From positions 1 to 64,000 of the forward strand of contig NZ_JAPFGA010000012.1 in assembly GCF_026241135.1 (NCBI RefSeq): a DNA stretch of 64,000 nt. Direction: 5' to 3'. This document shows positions 26,011 to 33,253 of this stretch, one piece after another; position 1 is the first letter of the stretch, and the number at the start of each line of letters is the position of its first letter. A model generated the notes under the pieces. That model had not been told where the DNA came from and did no database searches. It saw nothing but the letters and a program-made list of their open reading frames with translations. The translations under genes and the position numbers were made by a program. Source of the DNA: Galbibacter kalidii. Its GTDB lineage: Bacteria > Bacteroidota > Bacteroidia > Flavobacteriales > Flavobacteriaceae.

Positions 26011-27177
26011 TTACAGCTTTCTTCGTTTGCGTTCAGCAGATAAAAGACTTAACTCACGCGTGGTTTGTCCCGCTACTGAAGTATTCTCCTCTGCCCTACG
26101 GATCAAATAAGGCATCACATCCCTTACCGGACCAAAAGGCAGGTATTTCGCCACGTTGTATTCCCGAGCGGCAAGGTTATAACTGATATGATCGCTCATT
26201 CCGTATAATTGTCCGAACCAAATCCTTGGATCGTTGATCGAAATCCCTTTTTCTTCCATCAAAGACAAAACCAACAAAGTACTTTCTTCATTATGGGTTC
26301 CTAAAAACAAGCTCAAATCATCCAGGTGATCCATCATGTAGCGAACCGTTTTATTGTAATTGTCGTCTGTATCTTTTTTTGAAGCACAGATAGGCGTTTC
26401 ATAACCCAATTCTTCTGCCCTTTCATTTTCTTTTTCCATATAAGCCCCACGAACCAACTTCATCCCTACAATAAAACCGTCTTTTTTGGCTCGGTCGTGC
26501 AATCCCTTCAAATAATCAAAACGATCCCAACGGTATAATTGTAAAGTATTAAAGACAATCGCTTTTTCCTTGTTGTATTTTCGCATCATCTCTTCAATGA
26601 TACTATCCGCCGCATCCTGCATCCAACTTTCTTCAGCATCAATAAGCAAAGCGACATTCAGGTCGTGTGCTCTTTTTGAAACGGTGTCAAACCTCAGTTT
26701 AACACGATCCCACTCCTCTTGTTCTTCAGCGGTGAGTTTTTTTCCTTCCCCAACTTTTACATACAAATCAAATCGTCCCATAGCTGTAGGTTTGAATACA
26801 GCAAAAGGAATCGCCTCTTTTTCCTTGACAAAATCAAGCAATTTAAGCGTTCGGGCTACAACCGAATCAAATTCTTCTTCGGTTTCGTTACCCTCTACGG
26901 AATAATCCAAGACCGAACAAACCCCGGCTTTATGAATGGCATCAACCGTTTTCATACAGTCGAGTTCATTCACCCCGCCACAAAAATGATCAAAAACAGT
27001 CGCCCTGATCAACCCTTCAACAGGTAAATGTGCCCTGATAGCAAAATTGGTAACTGCCGTCCCTATTCGCACCAGTGGCTGATGAGCAATCATTTTAAAC
27101 AAAAAGAAAGCTCTTTCGAGCTCAGAGTCACTTTTCATCCTAAAAGCAATCTCTGTATTATCAAAAAAATTTTTCAT
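26011..27177 (-). CDS. Proline dehydrogenase
   Basis: A 388-residue FAD-dependent TIM-barrel enzyme oxidising proline to pyrroline-5-carboxylate. Typical motifs are FKPTAMGRFDLY (about 120), LIDAEESWMQDAADS (about 200), GMKLVRGAYMEKE (about 255, with the FAD- and substrate-binding Arg), GTHNEES and the C-terminal PYLIRRAEENTSV with two substrate-binding arginines. It is a stand-alone PRODH rather than a PutA fusion. The gene converges on the DUF4258-like gene with only 7 bp between stops and is divergent from aroB. The P5C dehydrogenase gene is not in the window. Confidence 0.94.
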   Translation of the reverse strand: MKNFFDNTEIAFRMKSDSELERAFFLFKMIAHQPLVRIGTAVTNFAIRAHLPVEGLIRATVFDHFCGGVNELDCMKTVDAIHKAGVCSVLDYSVEGNETEEEFDSVVARTLKLLDFVKEKEAIPFAVFKPTAMGRFDLYVKVGEGKKLTAEEQEEWDRVKLRFDTVSKRAHDLNVALLIDAEESWMQDAADSIIEEMMRKYNKEKAIVFNTLQLYRWDRFDYLKGLHDRAKKDGFIVGMKLVRGAYMEKENERAEELGYETPICASKKDTDDNYNKTVRYMMDHLDDLSLFLGTHNEESTLLVLSLMEEKGISINDPRIWFGQLYGMSDHISYNLAAREYNVAKYLPFGPVRDVMPYLIRRAEENTSVAGQTTRELSLLSAERKRRKL

Positions 27178-27285
27178 TCACATAAAAATCGCTATATATT
27201 TTTGCAAATATAATATTAGAAAATCTACATATTTACACGAAAAACCCGTTATTTTGTTTTTAAATTAAATTTATATCAAATTACC

Positions 27286-28356
27286 ATGCTCAATTCCATA
27301 TCCAGCAACGGTTGCGACATCCATTTTAACGACAAAGCCTATACTGAATTAAATCATTGGTTGACCGAGAAAAACTACTCCAAAATCTTTGTGTTGGTCG
27401 ATGAAAAAACCCACGCCAAATGTCTTCCCACCTTTCTTGGAAAACTGAACAAGGCTTATGATATGGAGGTTATTGAGATAGAAGCCGGGGAACAACACAA
27501 GCAGATCGAAACCTGTAGCGAAGTGTGGAAAATCATTTCTGATCTTGGTGGGGATCGAAAATCGCTACTTATCAATCTCGGTGGTGGTGTGGTAACCGAC
27601 CTTGGAGGCTTTGTAGGTGCCACCTACATGAGGGGCATCGATTTCTTAAACATCCCCACTACCCTGCTTGCCATGGTTGATGCTTCTGTTGGTGGAAAAA
27701 CAGGGGTTGACCTAGGGCCATTGAAAAACCAGGTTGGGGTTATCATCAATCCGGTAATGGTGCTTATCGATATCGAATATCTGGGCACACTTCCGAAAAG
27801 TCAACTGCGAAGTGGATTGGCAGAAATGTTGAAACACGGACTCATTTATGATGAAAAATATTGGAATCAACTTCGCCAATTGGATGATTTATCGCTGGAC
27901 GACCTCGATGCTTTGATCCACCGCTCTGTTGTCATAAAAAATGAAGTGGTTACTGAAGACCCAAGGGAAGTCGGGCTGCGTAAAATTTTAAATTTCGGAC
28001 ATACCCTGGGGCATGCCATTGAATCTTTTTTTCTTGAAAATCCGAATAAAAAGACATTGCTACACGGTGAAGCTATCGCCATCGGGATGATTATGGAAAC
28101 CTATTTGTCTACACAGCTTACGGACTTCCCCGAAAACAAACTAGAGGAGATTAAGCATACCTTCTTAAATTATTTTGAAAAAGTCGATATCGAAGAAAAC
28201 GATATCCCCGAGATTATAAAACTGATGCGTTTTGATAAAAAAAATGCACACGGAAATATAAATTTTGTACTTTTAAAAAGCATCTCAAAACCTGTTTTGG
28301 ATGTGACAGTTAACAATGATTTAATAATCAGTGCTTTAGAATATTACAAAAAATAA
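27286..28356 (+). CDS. aroB: 3-dehydroquinate synthase
   Basis: A 356-residue NAD- and zinc-dependent enzyme of the shikimate pathway. Visible motifs are EAGEQHKQ, INLGGGVVTDLGGFVG (NAD-binding) and PTTLLAMVDASVGGKTGVD (substrate binding, Lys). The metal ligands are in AEMLKHGLIYD (Glu), NFGHTLGHAIE (His) and LLHGEAIAIGM (His). All are intact. It is monocistronic, divergent from proline dehydrogenase with 108 bp between starts. Confidence 0.97.
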   Translation: MLNSISSNGCDIHFNDKAYTELNHWLTEKNYSKIFVLVDEKTHAKCLPTFLGKLNKAYDMEVIEIEAGEQHKQIETCSEVWKIISDLGGDRKSLLINLGGGVVTDLGGFVGATYMRGIDFLNIPTTLLAMVDASVGGKTGVDLGPLKNQVGVIINPVMVLIDIEYLGTLPKSQLRSGLAEMLKHGLIYDEKYWNQLRQLDDLSLDDLDALIHRSVVIKNEVVTEDPREVGLRKILNFGHTLGHAIESFFLENPNKKTLLHGEAIAIGMIMETYLSTQLTDFPENKLEEIKHTFLNYFEKVDIEENDIPEIIKLMRFDKKNAHGNINFVLLKSISKPVLDVTVNNDLIISALEYYKK

Positions 28357-28649
28357 TTTTTTTTGTTGTTTCTTAGAAAAAAATAAAGATTTTTGTGTCC
28401 GGTTTTATCGAACTTTAATGAGATGTTTTTTAATCTCCGTGTGTGTAAATATCAGGAAGTCATATTTACATGTATCTCGTAAAACGAGGTCTCGGTTCAT
28501 AGATTTTACTTCCGCCAAACATATCGTTATAAAAAATACTGTATATACAGCTACTCTCCCTGCCTATCTACGCATTTGATAGTAATTTTACTTTGTAACT
28601 AAGAATCAATCGGTTAAAAAAGTTTAAACTATTACATAAAAAAGCGACT
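28357..28649. promoter_or_regulatory. Leader/upstream region of speA with inverted repeats
   Basis: This gap of nearly 300 bp contains no open frame. It has a perfect 9-bp inverted repeat TGTAAATAT (28444-28452) / ATATTTACA (28462-28470), and just after it the hairpin CTCGT-AAA-ACGAG (28476-28488). These could be a regulator operator or a structured leader for the polyamine operon. No known riboswitch was recognised. Confidence 0.45.
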
Positions 28650-30086
28650 ATGAAGACGAAGTACTTAGATCTTATAGATCAAACGTATTACTTTCCGCAG
28701 GAAGAATTTACTTTAGACGACAATCAATTAAGATTTCACAATATAGATTTGATGAAATTGATTGAAGAGTATGGTGCGCCTTTGAAGTTCACCTACTTGC
28801 CTCAAATTTCAAACAACATAAAAAGAGCTGAATATTGGTTTAAAAAGGCTATTGAAAAACATGACTATAAGGGCAGTTATCACTATTGCTATTGTACCAA
28901 AAGCTCGCATTTCAGTCATGTGCTCAGCGAAGCCCTCAAAAACGACATCCACATCGAAACTTCATCAGCTTTTGACATTGATATTGTGAAAAACCTGGTT
29001 GCTAAAGGAAAGCTATCAAAAGATAATTATGTGTTGTGCAACGGTTTTAAAAGAGATCAATATATTGAAAACATAGCCGACCTGATCAACAGTTCGCACA
29101 AAAAATGCATTCCCATTATCGATAATTATGAAGAAGTAAACTTGTTGAATGAAGCCATTCACGATCCATACGATATTGGGATTAGAATTGCTTCTGAAGA
29201 AGAGCCAAAGTTTGAGTTTTATACCAGCAGATTGGGTATTGGTTATAAGAATATCGTTCCTTTTTACAACAAGGAAATAAAAGACGACGAAAAGGTAAAC
29301 CTCAAGATGTTACATTTTTTCATCAATACCGGGATTCGCGATACGGCCTATTATTGGAACGAACTTTTAAAATGCTTGAAGGTTTATACACAACTACGAA
29401 AAGTATGTCCGACTTTGGATTCCTTGAATATCGGTGGCGGATTCCCTATTAAAAACTCCTTGGCTTTTGAATATGACTACGAATATATCGTAGATGAGAT
29501 CATCAATCAGGTTAAAACCGCATGTGATGAAGCCGGTGTTCCGGTGCCGAACATCTTTACCGAATTTGGAAGTTTTACTGTGGGGGAAAGTGGCGGAGCC
29601 ATATACGAAATCCTTTATCAGAAACAACAGAACGACCGGGAAAAATGGAATATGATCAATTCGTCTTTCATCACCACCCTACCCGACAGTTGGGCCATCA
29701 GCAAGCGATTTATCATGCTGGCCATAAACCGTTGGAACGATGAGTATGAACGTGTTTTATTGGGTGGATTGACCTGCGATAGCGATGATTATTACAATTC
29801 TGAACAGAACCTGAACGCCATTTATCTGCCAAAGTACAGCAAATCGAAACCGCTGTACATCGGTTTTTTCAACACCGGGGCTTATCAAGAAACTGTTGGT
29901 GGTTTTGGCGGACTTCAACACTGCTTGATCCCCTCTCCAAAACACATCCTGATTGATAAGGATGAAGAAGGAAACATAACGACAAAATTATTTTCAGAAC
30001 AACAAACAGCAAACGACTTTTTAAAAATATTAGGCTACGATGAAACCGGCATGACTAAAACAATTATTAAACACACAAAGCAATGA
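28650..30086 (+). CDS. speA: Arginine decarboxylase (PLP fold III)
   Basis: A 478-residue decarboxylase turning arginine into agmatine. The N-terminal alanine-racemase-like barrel has the PLP lysine Lys84 in YCYCTKSSHFSH, followed by LNIGGGFPIKNS (phosphate binding) and EFGSFTVGESGGAIYE. The C-terminal domain has the substrate-side LGGLTCDSDD (Cys) and FFNTGAYQETVGGFGG. It is much shorter than E. coli SpeA (about 650 residues), lacking the large inserts; this short form is the usual one in Bacteroidota. It is followed by agmatinase, which supports arginine rather than diaminopimelate or ornithine as substrate. Confidence 0.92.
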   Translation: MKTKYLDLIDQTYYFPQEEFTLDDNQLRFHNIDLMKLIEEYGAPLKFTYLPQISNNIKRAEYWFKKAIEKHDYKGSYHYCYCTKSSHFSHVLSEALKNDIHIETSSAFDIDIVKNLVAKGKLSKDNYVLCNGFKRDQYIENIADLINSSHKKCIPIIDNYEEVNLLNEAIHDPYDIGIRIASEEEPKFEFYTSRLGIGYKNIVPFYNKEIKDDEKVNLKMLHFFINTGIRDTAYYWNELLKCLKVYTQLRKVCPTLDSLNIGGGFPIKNSLAFEYDYEYIVDEIINQVKTACDEAGVPVPNIFTEFGSFTVGESGGAIYEILYQKQQNDREKWNMINSSFITTLPDSWAISKRFIMLAINRWNDEYERVLLGGLTCDSDDYYNSEQNLNAIYLPKYSKSKPLYIGFFNTGAYQETVGGFGGLQHCLIPSPKHILIDKDEEGNITTKLFSEQQTANDFLKILGYDETGMTKTIIKHTKQ

Positions 30087-30141
30087 TTGTTTTAGTCATC
30101 AAAGGTTACATGTGACCGTTAAAAATAATAAAAACAAACAC

Positions 30142-31029
30142 ATGAATAAGAAGAATTACGCCGGAATCCCTGAAAAATATGCACGCCTGGACGATGCCAA
30201 AGTGGTATTGATCCCTGTGCCATATGATGGGACAAGCACATGGCAAAAAGGAGCCGACAAAGGGCCCGAAGCTTTTTTGCACGCTTCGGAAAATATGGAA
30301 TTATACGACATCGAAACCCAAAGCGAGCCTTATAAAAAAGGAATTTACCTCGCTCCACCGGTTACAGAGAACAGTTCGCCCGAAAAAATGGTGGATACAG
30401 TGCATAAAACTGCCAAAAATTATATTAAACAGAATAAGTTTGTTACTCTTTTTGGAGGGGAGCATTCTATTTCCATCGGTTCTATACGTGCTTTTAATGA
30501 ATCCTTCGATGACCTGACGGTATTGCAAATAGACGCTCATGCCGATCTTAGGGAAGAATATGAAGGAAGCAAATGTAATCACGCTTGTGCTGTTTATGAA
30601 GCCAGTCAGAACACAAAACTGATACAAGTTGGTATTCGAAGTATGGATATTAGTGAAGTTGATAATATGCTCGAAGAGCAAACCTATTTTGCCCATAATA
30701 TTGTTCAGGAAGACGACTGGATAGACGATTCCATCAGTCAAATGACTGAAAATGTGTTTATCACCATCGATTTGGATGCTTTTGACCCCTCTATCCTTCC
30801 TTCAACGGGAACTCCCGAACCGGGCGGACTTCTGTGGTATGAAACATTGGATTACTTGAAAGAAGTTTTCAAAAAGAAAAATGTAGTGGGCTTTGATATT
30901 GTAGAACTGTGCCCTAATCCACAGGACAAATCTTCAGACTTTTTAGCCGCAAAGTTGTATTATAAAATGTTAGCCTATAAATTTAAATACACAAACACTA
31001 AAAATCTAAACGACGATGACGAAGCATAA
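30142..31029 (+). CDS. speB: Agmatinase
   Basis: A 295-residue ureohydrolase converting agmatine to putrescine and urea. The binuclear manganese ligands are visible: GGEHSIS, IDAHADLREEYEGS and TIDLDAFDPSILPSTGTPEPGG. The frame also has an ATG at 30112, but the extra ten residues (rich in Asn and Lys) look like intergenic sequence, so 30142 is chosen; the choice is not certain. The gene follows speA by 55 bp and overlaps the next gene by 14 bp, so the three form one operon. Confidence 0.94.
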   Translation: MNKKNYAGIPEKYARLDDAKVVLIPVPYDGTSTWQKGADKGPEAFLHASENMELYDIETQSEPYKKGIYLAPPVTENSSPEKMVDTVHKTAKNYIKQNKFVTLFGGEHSISIGSIRAFNESFDDLTVLQIDAHADLREEYEGSKCNHACAVYEASQNTKLIQVGIRSMDISEVDNMLEEQTYFAHNIVQEDDWIDDSISQMTENVFITIDLDAFDPSILPSTGTPEPGGLLWYETLDYLKEVFKKKNVVGFDIVELCPNPQDKSSDFLAAKLYYKMLAYKFKYTNTKNLNDDDEA

Positions 31030-31993
31030 AGGAGCTATCTCCAACTTTATAGAAAAATATTATTTGCATTTCAATGCAGCCGCTTTGGTGGATGCTGCCA
31101 AGGCCTATGAAGAGCAGCTCGACAAAGGAGCAAAAATGATGGTTACCCTTGCCGGAGCCATGAGCACGGGTGAATTGGGTAAGATCTTTGCTGAAATGAT
31201 TCGCAGGGATAAGGTACAAATCATCTCCTGTACCGGCGCCAATCTGGAAGAGGATATTATGAACCTGGTGGCACACTCCCACTACAAACGAGTACCCAAT
31301 TATCGGGATCTTACCCCAAAAGAAGAATGGGAACTATTGGAAAAAGGGTTAAACAGGGTTACCGACACCTGTATCCCGGAGGAAGAAGCTTTCCGAAGAC
31401 TTCAGAAACATGTTTTTAAAATATGGAAAGATGCCGAGGACAAAGGGGAACGCTATTTTCCACATGAATTTATGTATAAAATGCTCTTATCGGGTGTTTT
31501 GGAAGAATATTACGAGATTGATCTGAAAGATTCATGGATGTATGCCGCAGCAGAAAAGAACCTGCCCATCGTTGTTCCCGGTTGGGAAGACAGCACCATG
31601 GGCAATATCTTTGCTTCGTATGTGATGAAAGGCGAACTCAAAGCATCTACTGTGAAAAGTGGTATTGAATACATGACCTATTTGGCAGATTGGTATACTG
31701 AAAATTCCGATAATGGTGTAGGTTTCTTCCAAATTGGTGGAGGTATTGCTGGAGATTTTCCCATATGTGTTGTACCGATGTTGTATCAGGATATGGAAAT
31801 GGAAAACACCCCGTTTTGGAGTTATTTTTGTCAAATTTCCGACTCGACAACCAGTTATGGTTCTTATTCCGGAGCAGTTCCTAACGAAAAGATAACATGG
31901 GGGAAATTGGACATCAATACGCCCAAATTCATTGTAGAGTCTGACGCTACCATCGTTGCACCCCTCATTTTCGGGTATATTTTAGACATGTAA
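31016..31993 (+). CDS. Deoxyhypusine-synthase homologue, probable homospermidine synthase
   Basis: A 325-residue NAD-dependent member of the deoxyhypusine synthase family. The eukaryotic enzyme's catalytic lysine segment is kept as EKITWGKLD near residue 298. NAD-binding stretches include MMVTLAGAMSTGELG, SCTGANLEEDIMN and GFFQIGGGIAGDFP. Bacteria lack eIF5A, and bacterial homologues have been linked to transfer of an aminobutyl group to putrescine, giving homospermidine. Its place after speA and speB, with a 14-bp overlap, supports a polyamine role. The exact product is inference. Confidence 0.85.
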   Translation: MTKHKGAISNFIEKYYLHFNAAALVDAAKAYEEQLDKGAKMMVTLAGAMSTGELGKIFAEMIRRDKVQIISCTGANLEEDIMNLVAHSHYKRVPNYRDLTPKEEWELLEKGLNRVTDTCIPEEEAFRRLQKHVFKIWKDAEDKGERYFPHEFMYKMLLSGVLEEYYEIDLKDSWMYAAAEKNLPIVVPGWEDSTMGNIFASYVMKGELKASTVKSGIEYMTYLADWYTENSDNGVGFFQIGGGIAGDFPICVVPMLYQDMEMENTPFWSYFCQISDSTTSYGSYSGAVPNEKITWGKLDINTPKFIVESDATIVAPLIFGYILDM

Positions 31994-32127
31994 TTTGTTA
32001 AAAAAATGTTGTTTGGAAAAATATTTTTCATTTACATTTACAACATACTTAACCAGTATTAATTATTAGCCAGATGAAACGAACATTAATAAATTTTAAA
32101 AATAAATTCACAAAAGGGAATGTTTAA

Positions 32128-32181
32128 GAGAGCGAGGGCAGCGAGCGCCTGCTTGCGGCAAGCAGGGTTGCATACGCTCTC
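32128..32181. repeat. Nested GC-rich palindrome after the polyamine operon
   Basis: The outer arms are GAGAGCG (32128-32134) and CGCTCTC (32175-32181). The inner perfect palindrome is CCTGCTTGC-G-GCAAGCAGG (32148-32166). AATTTTTTAATT follows, so it might also terminate the speA-speB-DHS transcript, although it lies 135 bp past the stop. Confidence 0.7.
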
Positions 32182-32228
32182 AATTTTTTAATTGATTTGT
32201 TATTAAGTGATTACAAAATTTAAAACGT

Positions 32229-32525
32229 ATGAAACGTGTCATTGTAGATTACAAAAAGTTAACTAACGATATCTTGTCGATGCTCGTAGAAAGATATCCG
32301 GACGGATATGACGACGACGATATCATAAAATTTAAAAATGCCAACAACGAGACTGTTGAAGCTGTTGAAGTCCGCACAGAAGATACAGTATACCTCGTTA
32401 AGGTAAGCACCCGTCTTGCCAATACCATGGAAAAATTTGATGATGACGACGACGATTTTAATAGTGAAGCATCATTGGAAACTGAAAATATCGAGATCCC
32501 TGAAGATGAAAGGGATGATGATTAG
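32229..32525 (+). CDS. Small acidic protein of unknown function
   Basis: A 98-residue protein. The first 65 residues form a compact basic-acidic domain (VIVDYKKLTNDILSMLVERY, then PDGYDDDDIIKFKNANNE and TVYLVKVSTRLANTM). The tail is nearly all Asp and Glu, ending in DERDDD. There is no signal peptide, membrane helix or cysteine. It begins 235 bp after the DHS homologue, beyond a palindrome, and is convergent with the DinB-like gene. The fold is not recognised. The acidic tail suggests a protein- or nucleic-acid-mimicking interaction, which is speculation. Confidence 0.7.
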   Translation: MKRVIVDYKKLTNDILSMLVERYPDGYDDDDIIKFKNANNETVEAVEVRTEDTVYLVKVSTRLANTMEKFDDDDDDFNSEASLETENIEIPEDERDDD

Positions 32526-32562
32526 ATCAATTAGATGGTTTACATCCTTGGTACAAATCCAC

Positions 32563-33084
32563 CTACACCTTCAGGTATTTTTCCTTAATCACTTTTTCAT
32601 GATGTTTTTGGTGACCACTAATGATAAAACCAATGGCGCGAACAGACATAGGATGTCCGCTCACCACCCCTGTTTCTTGTACAACTTCTGCTGGAAAAGA
32701 AGTAAACAAAGCCACAGAACTGTCCCTCACTATTGAAAACTCATCTATCAAACTCTTTTTGGAGCGCTCACCTGCCTTTGAATGCTGCACATAATGATCC
32801 TGTTCAAATCCGGGAAAGTTGGTTTTATCTCCTCTGGCAATACACAATGCCCTATACTGAAAGACTCTTTCCGCATCGATCATATGCAATAACAATTCCT
32901 TGATCGACCACTTTCCTTCAGCATAAGAAAAACCAAATTGAAATTTATTTACACCCTCCAATAAAGTGAGCATGGCTTTTTTACGACGGATCATTTCATC
33001 CAAAAGTTCTACTTCTCCTAAAACCTCAATATAGCCCCTATAAAAATCATGGTATTCTGTATGTTTTACTGCTGAAATATTCAT
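32563..33084 (-). CDS. DinB-like (DUF1572/YfiT-type) metal-binding protein
   Basis: A 173-residue four-helix-bundle protein. Three histidines that would bind a metal are visible: KELLLHMIDAERVFQYRA (about 65) and two in SGHQKHHEKVI (about 158 and 162), plus the typical WSIKELLLH motif. DinB-superfamily proteins include thiol transferases that use bacillithiol or mycothiol. A bacillithiol link is plausible because a YtxJ-type gene is elsewhere in the window. The substrate is unknown. Confidence 0.85.
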   Translation of the reverse strand: MNISAVKHTEYHDFYRGYIEVLGEVELLDEMIRRKKAMLTLLEGVNKFQFGFSYAEGKWSIKELLLHMIDAERVFQYRALCIARGDKTNFPGFEQDHYVQHSKAGERSKKSLIDEFSIVRDSSVALFTSFPAEVVQETGVVSGHPMSVRAIGFIISGHQKHHEKVIKEKYLKV

Positions 33085-33253
33085 AATTTCCTCATTTACG
33101 TTGTTATTGCTAATTTAAAGGCATATTTTTTCTTAAGCCATAGAATTCTTAATTTTTTTACATAATATTGTGCATCCCAATATGAAAAAGAATGACAATC
33201 AGGTTCAACTTTAACCAACCATATAAAATATTATTCATTTATTATAAAAGTTA

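Noticed and set aside
31016-31993. Deoxyhypusine modification of the EF-P encoded in the same window
   Set aside because: Bacterial EF-P is not hypusinated and the two genes are 15 kb apart in unrelated operons; a polyamine role fits better.
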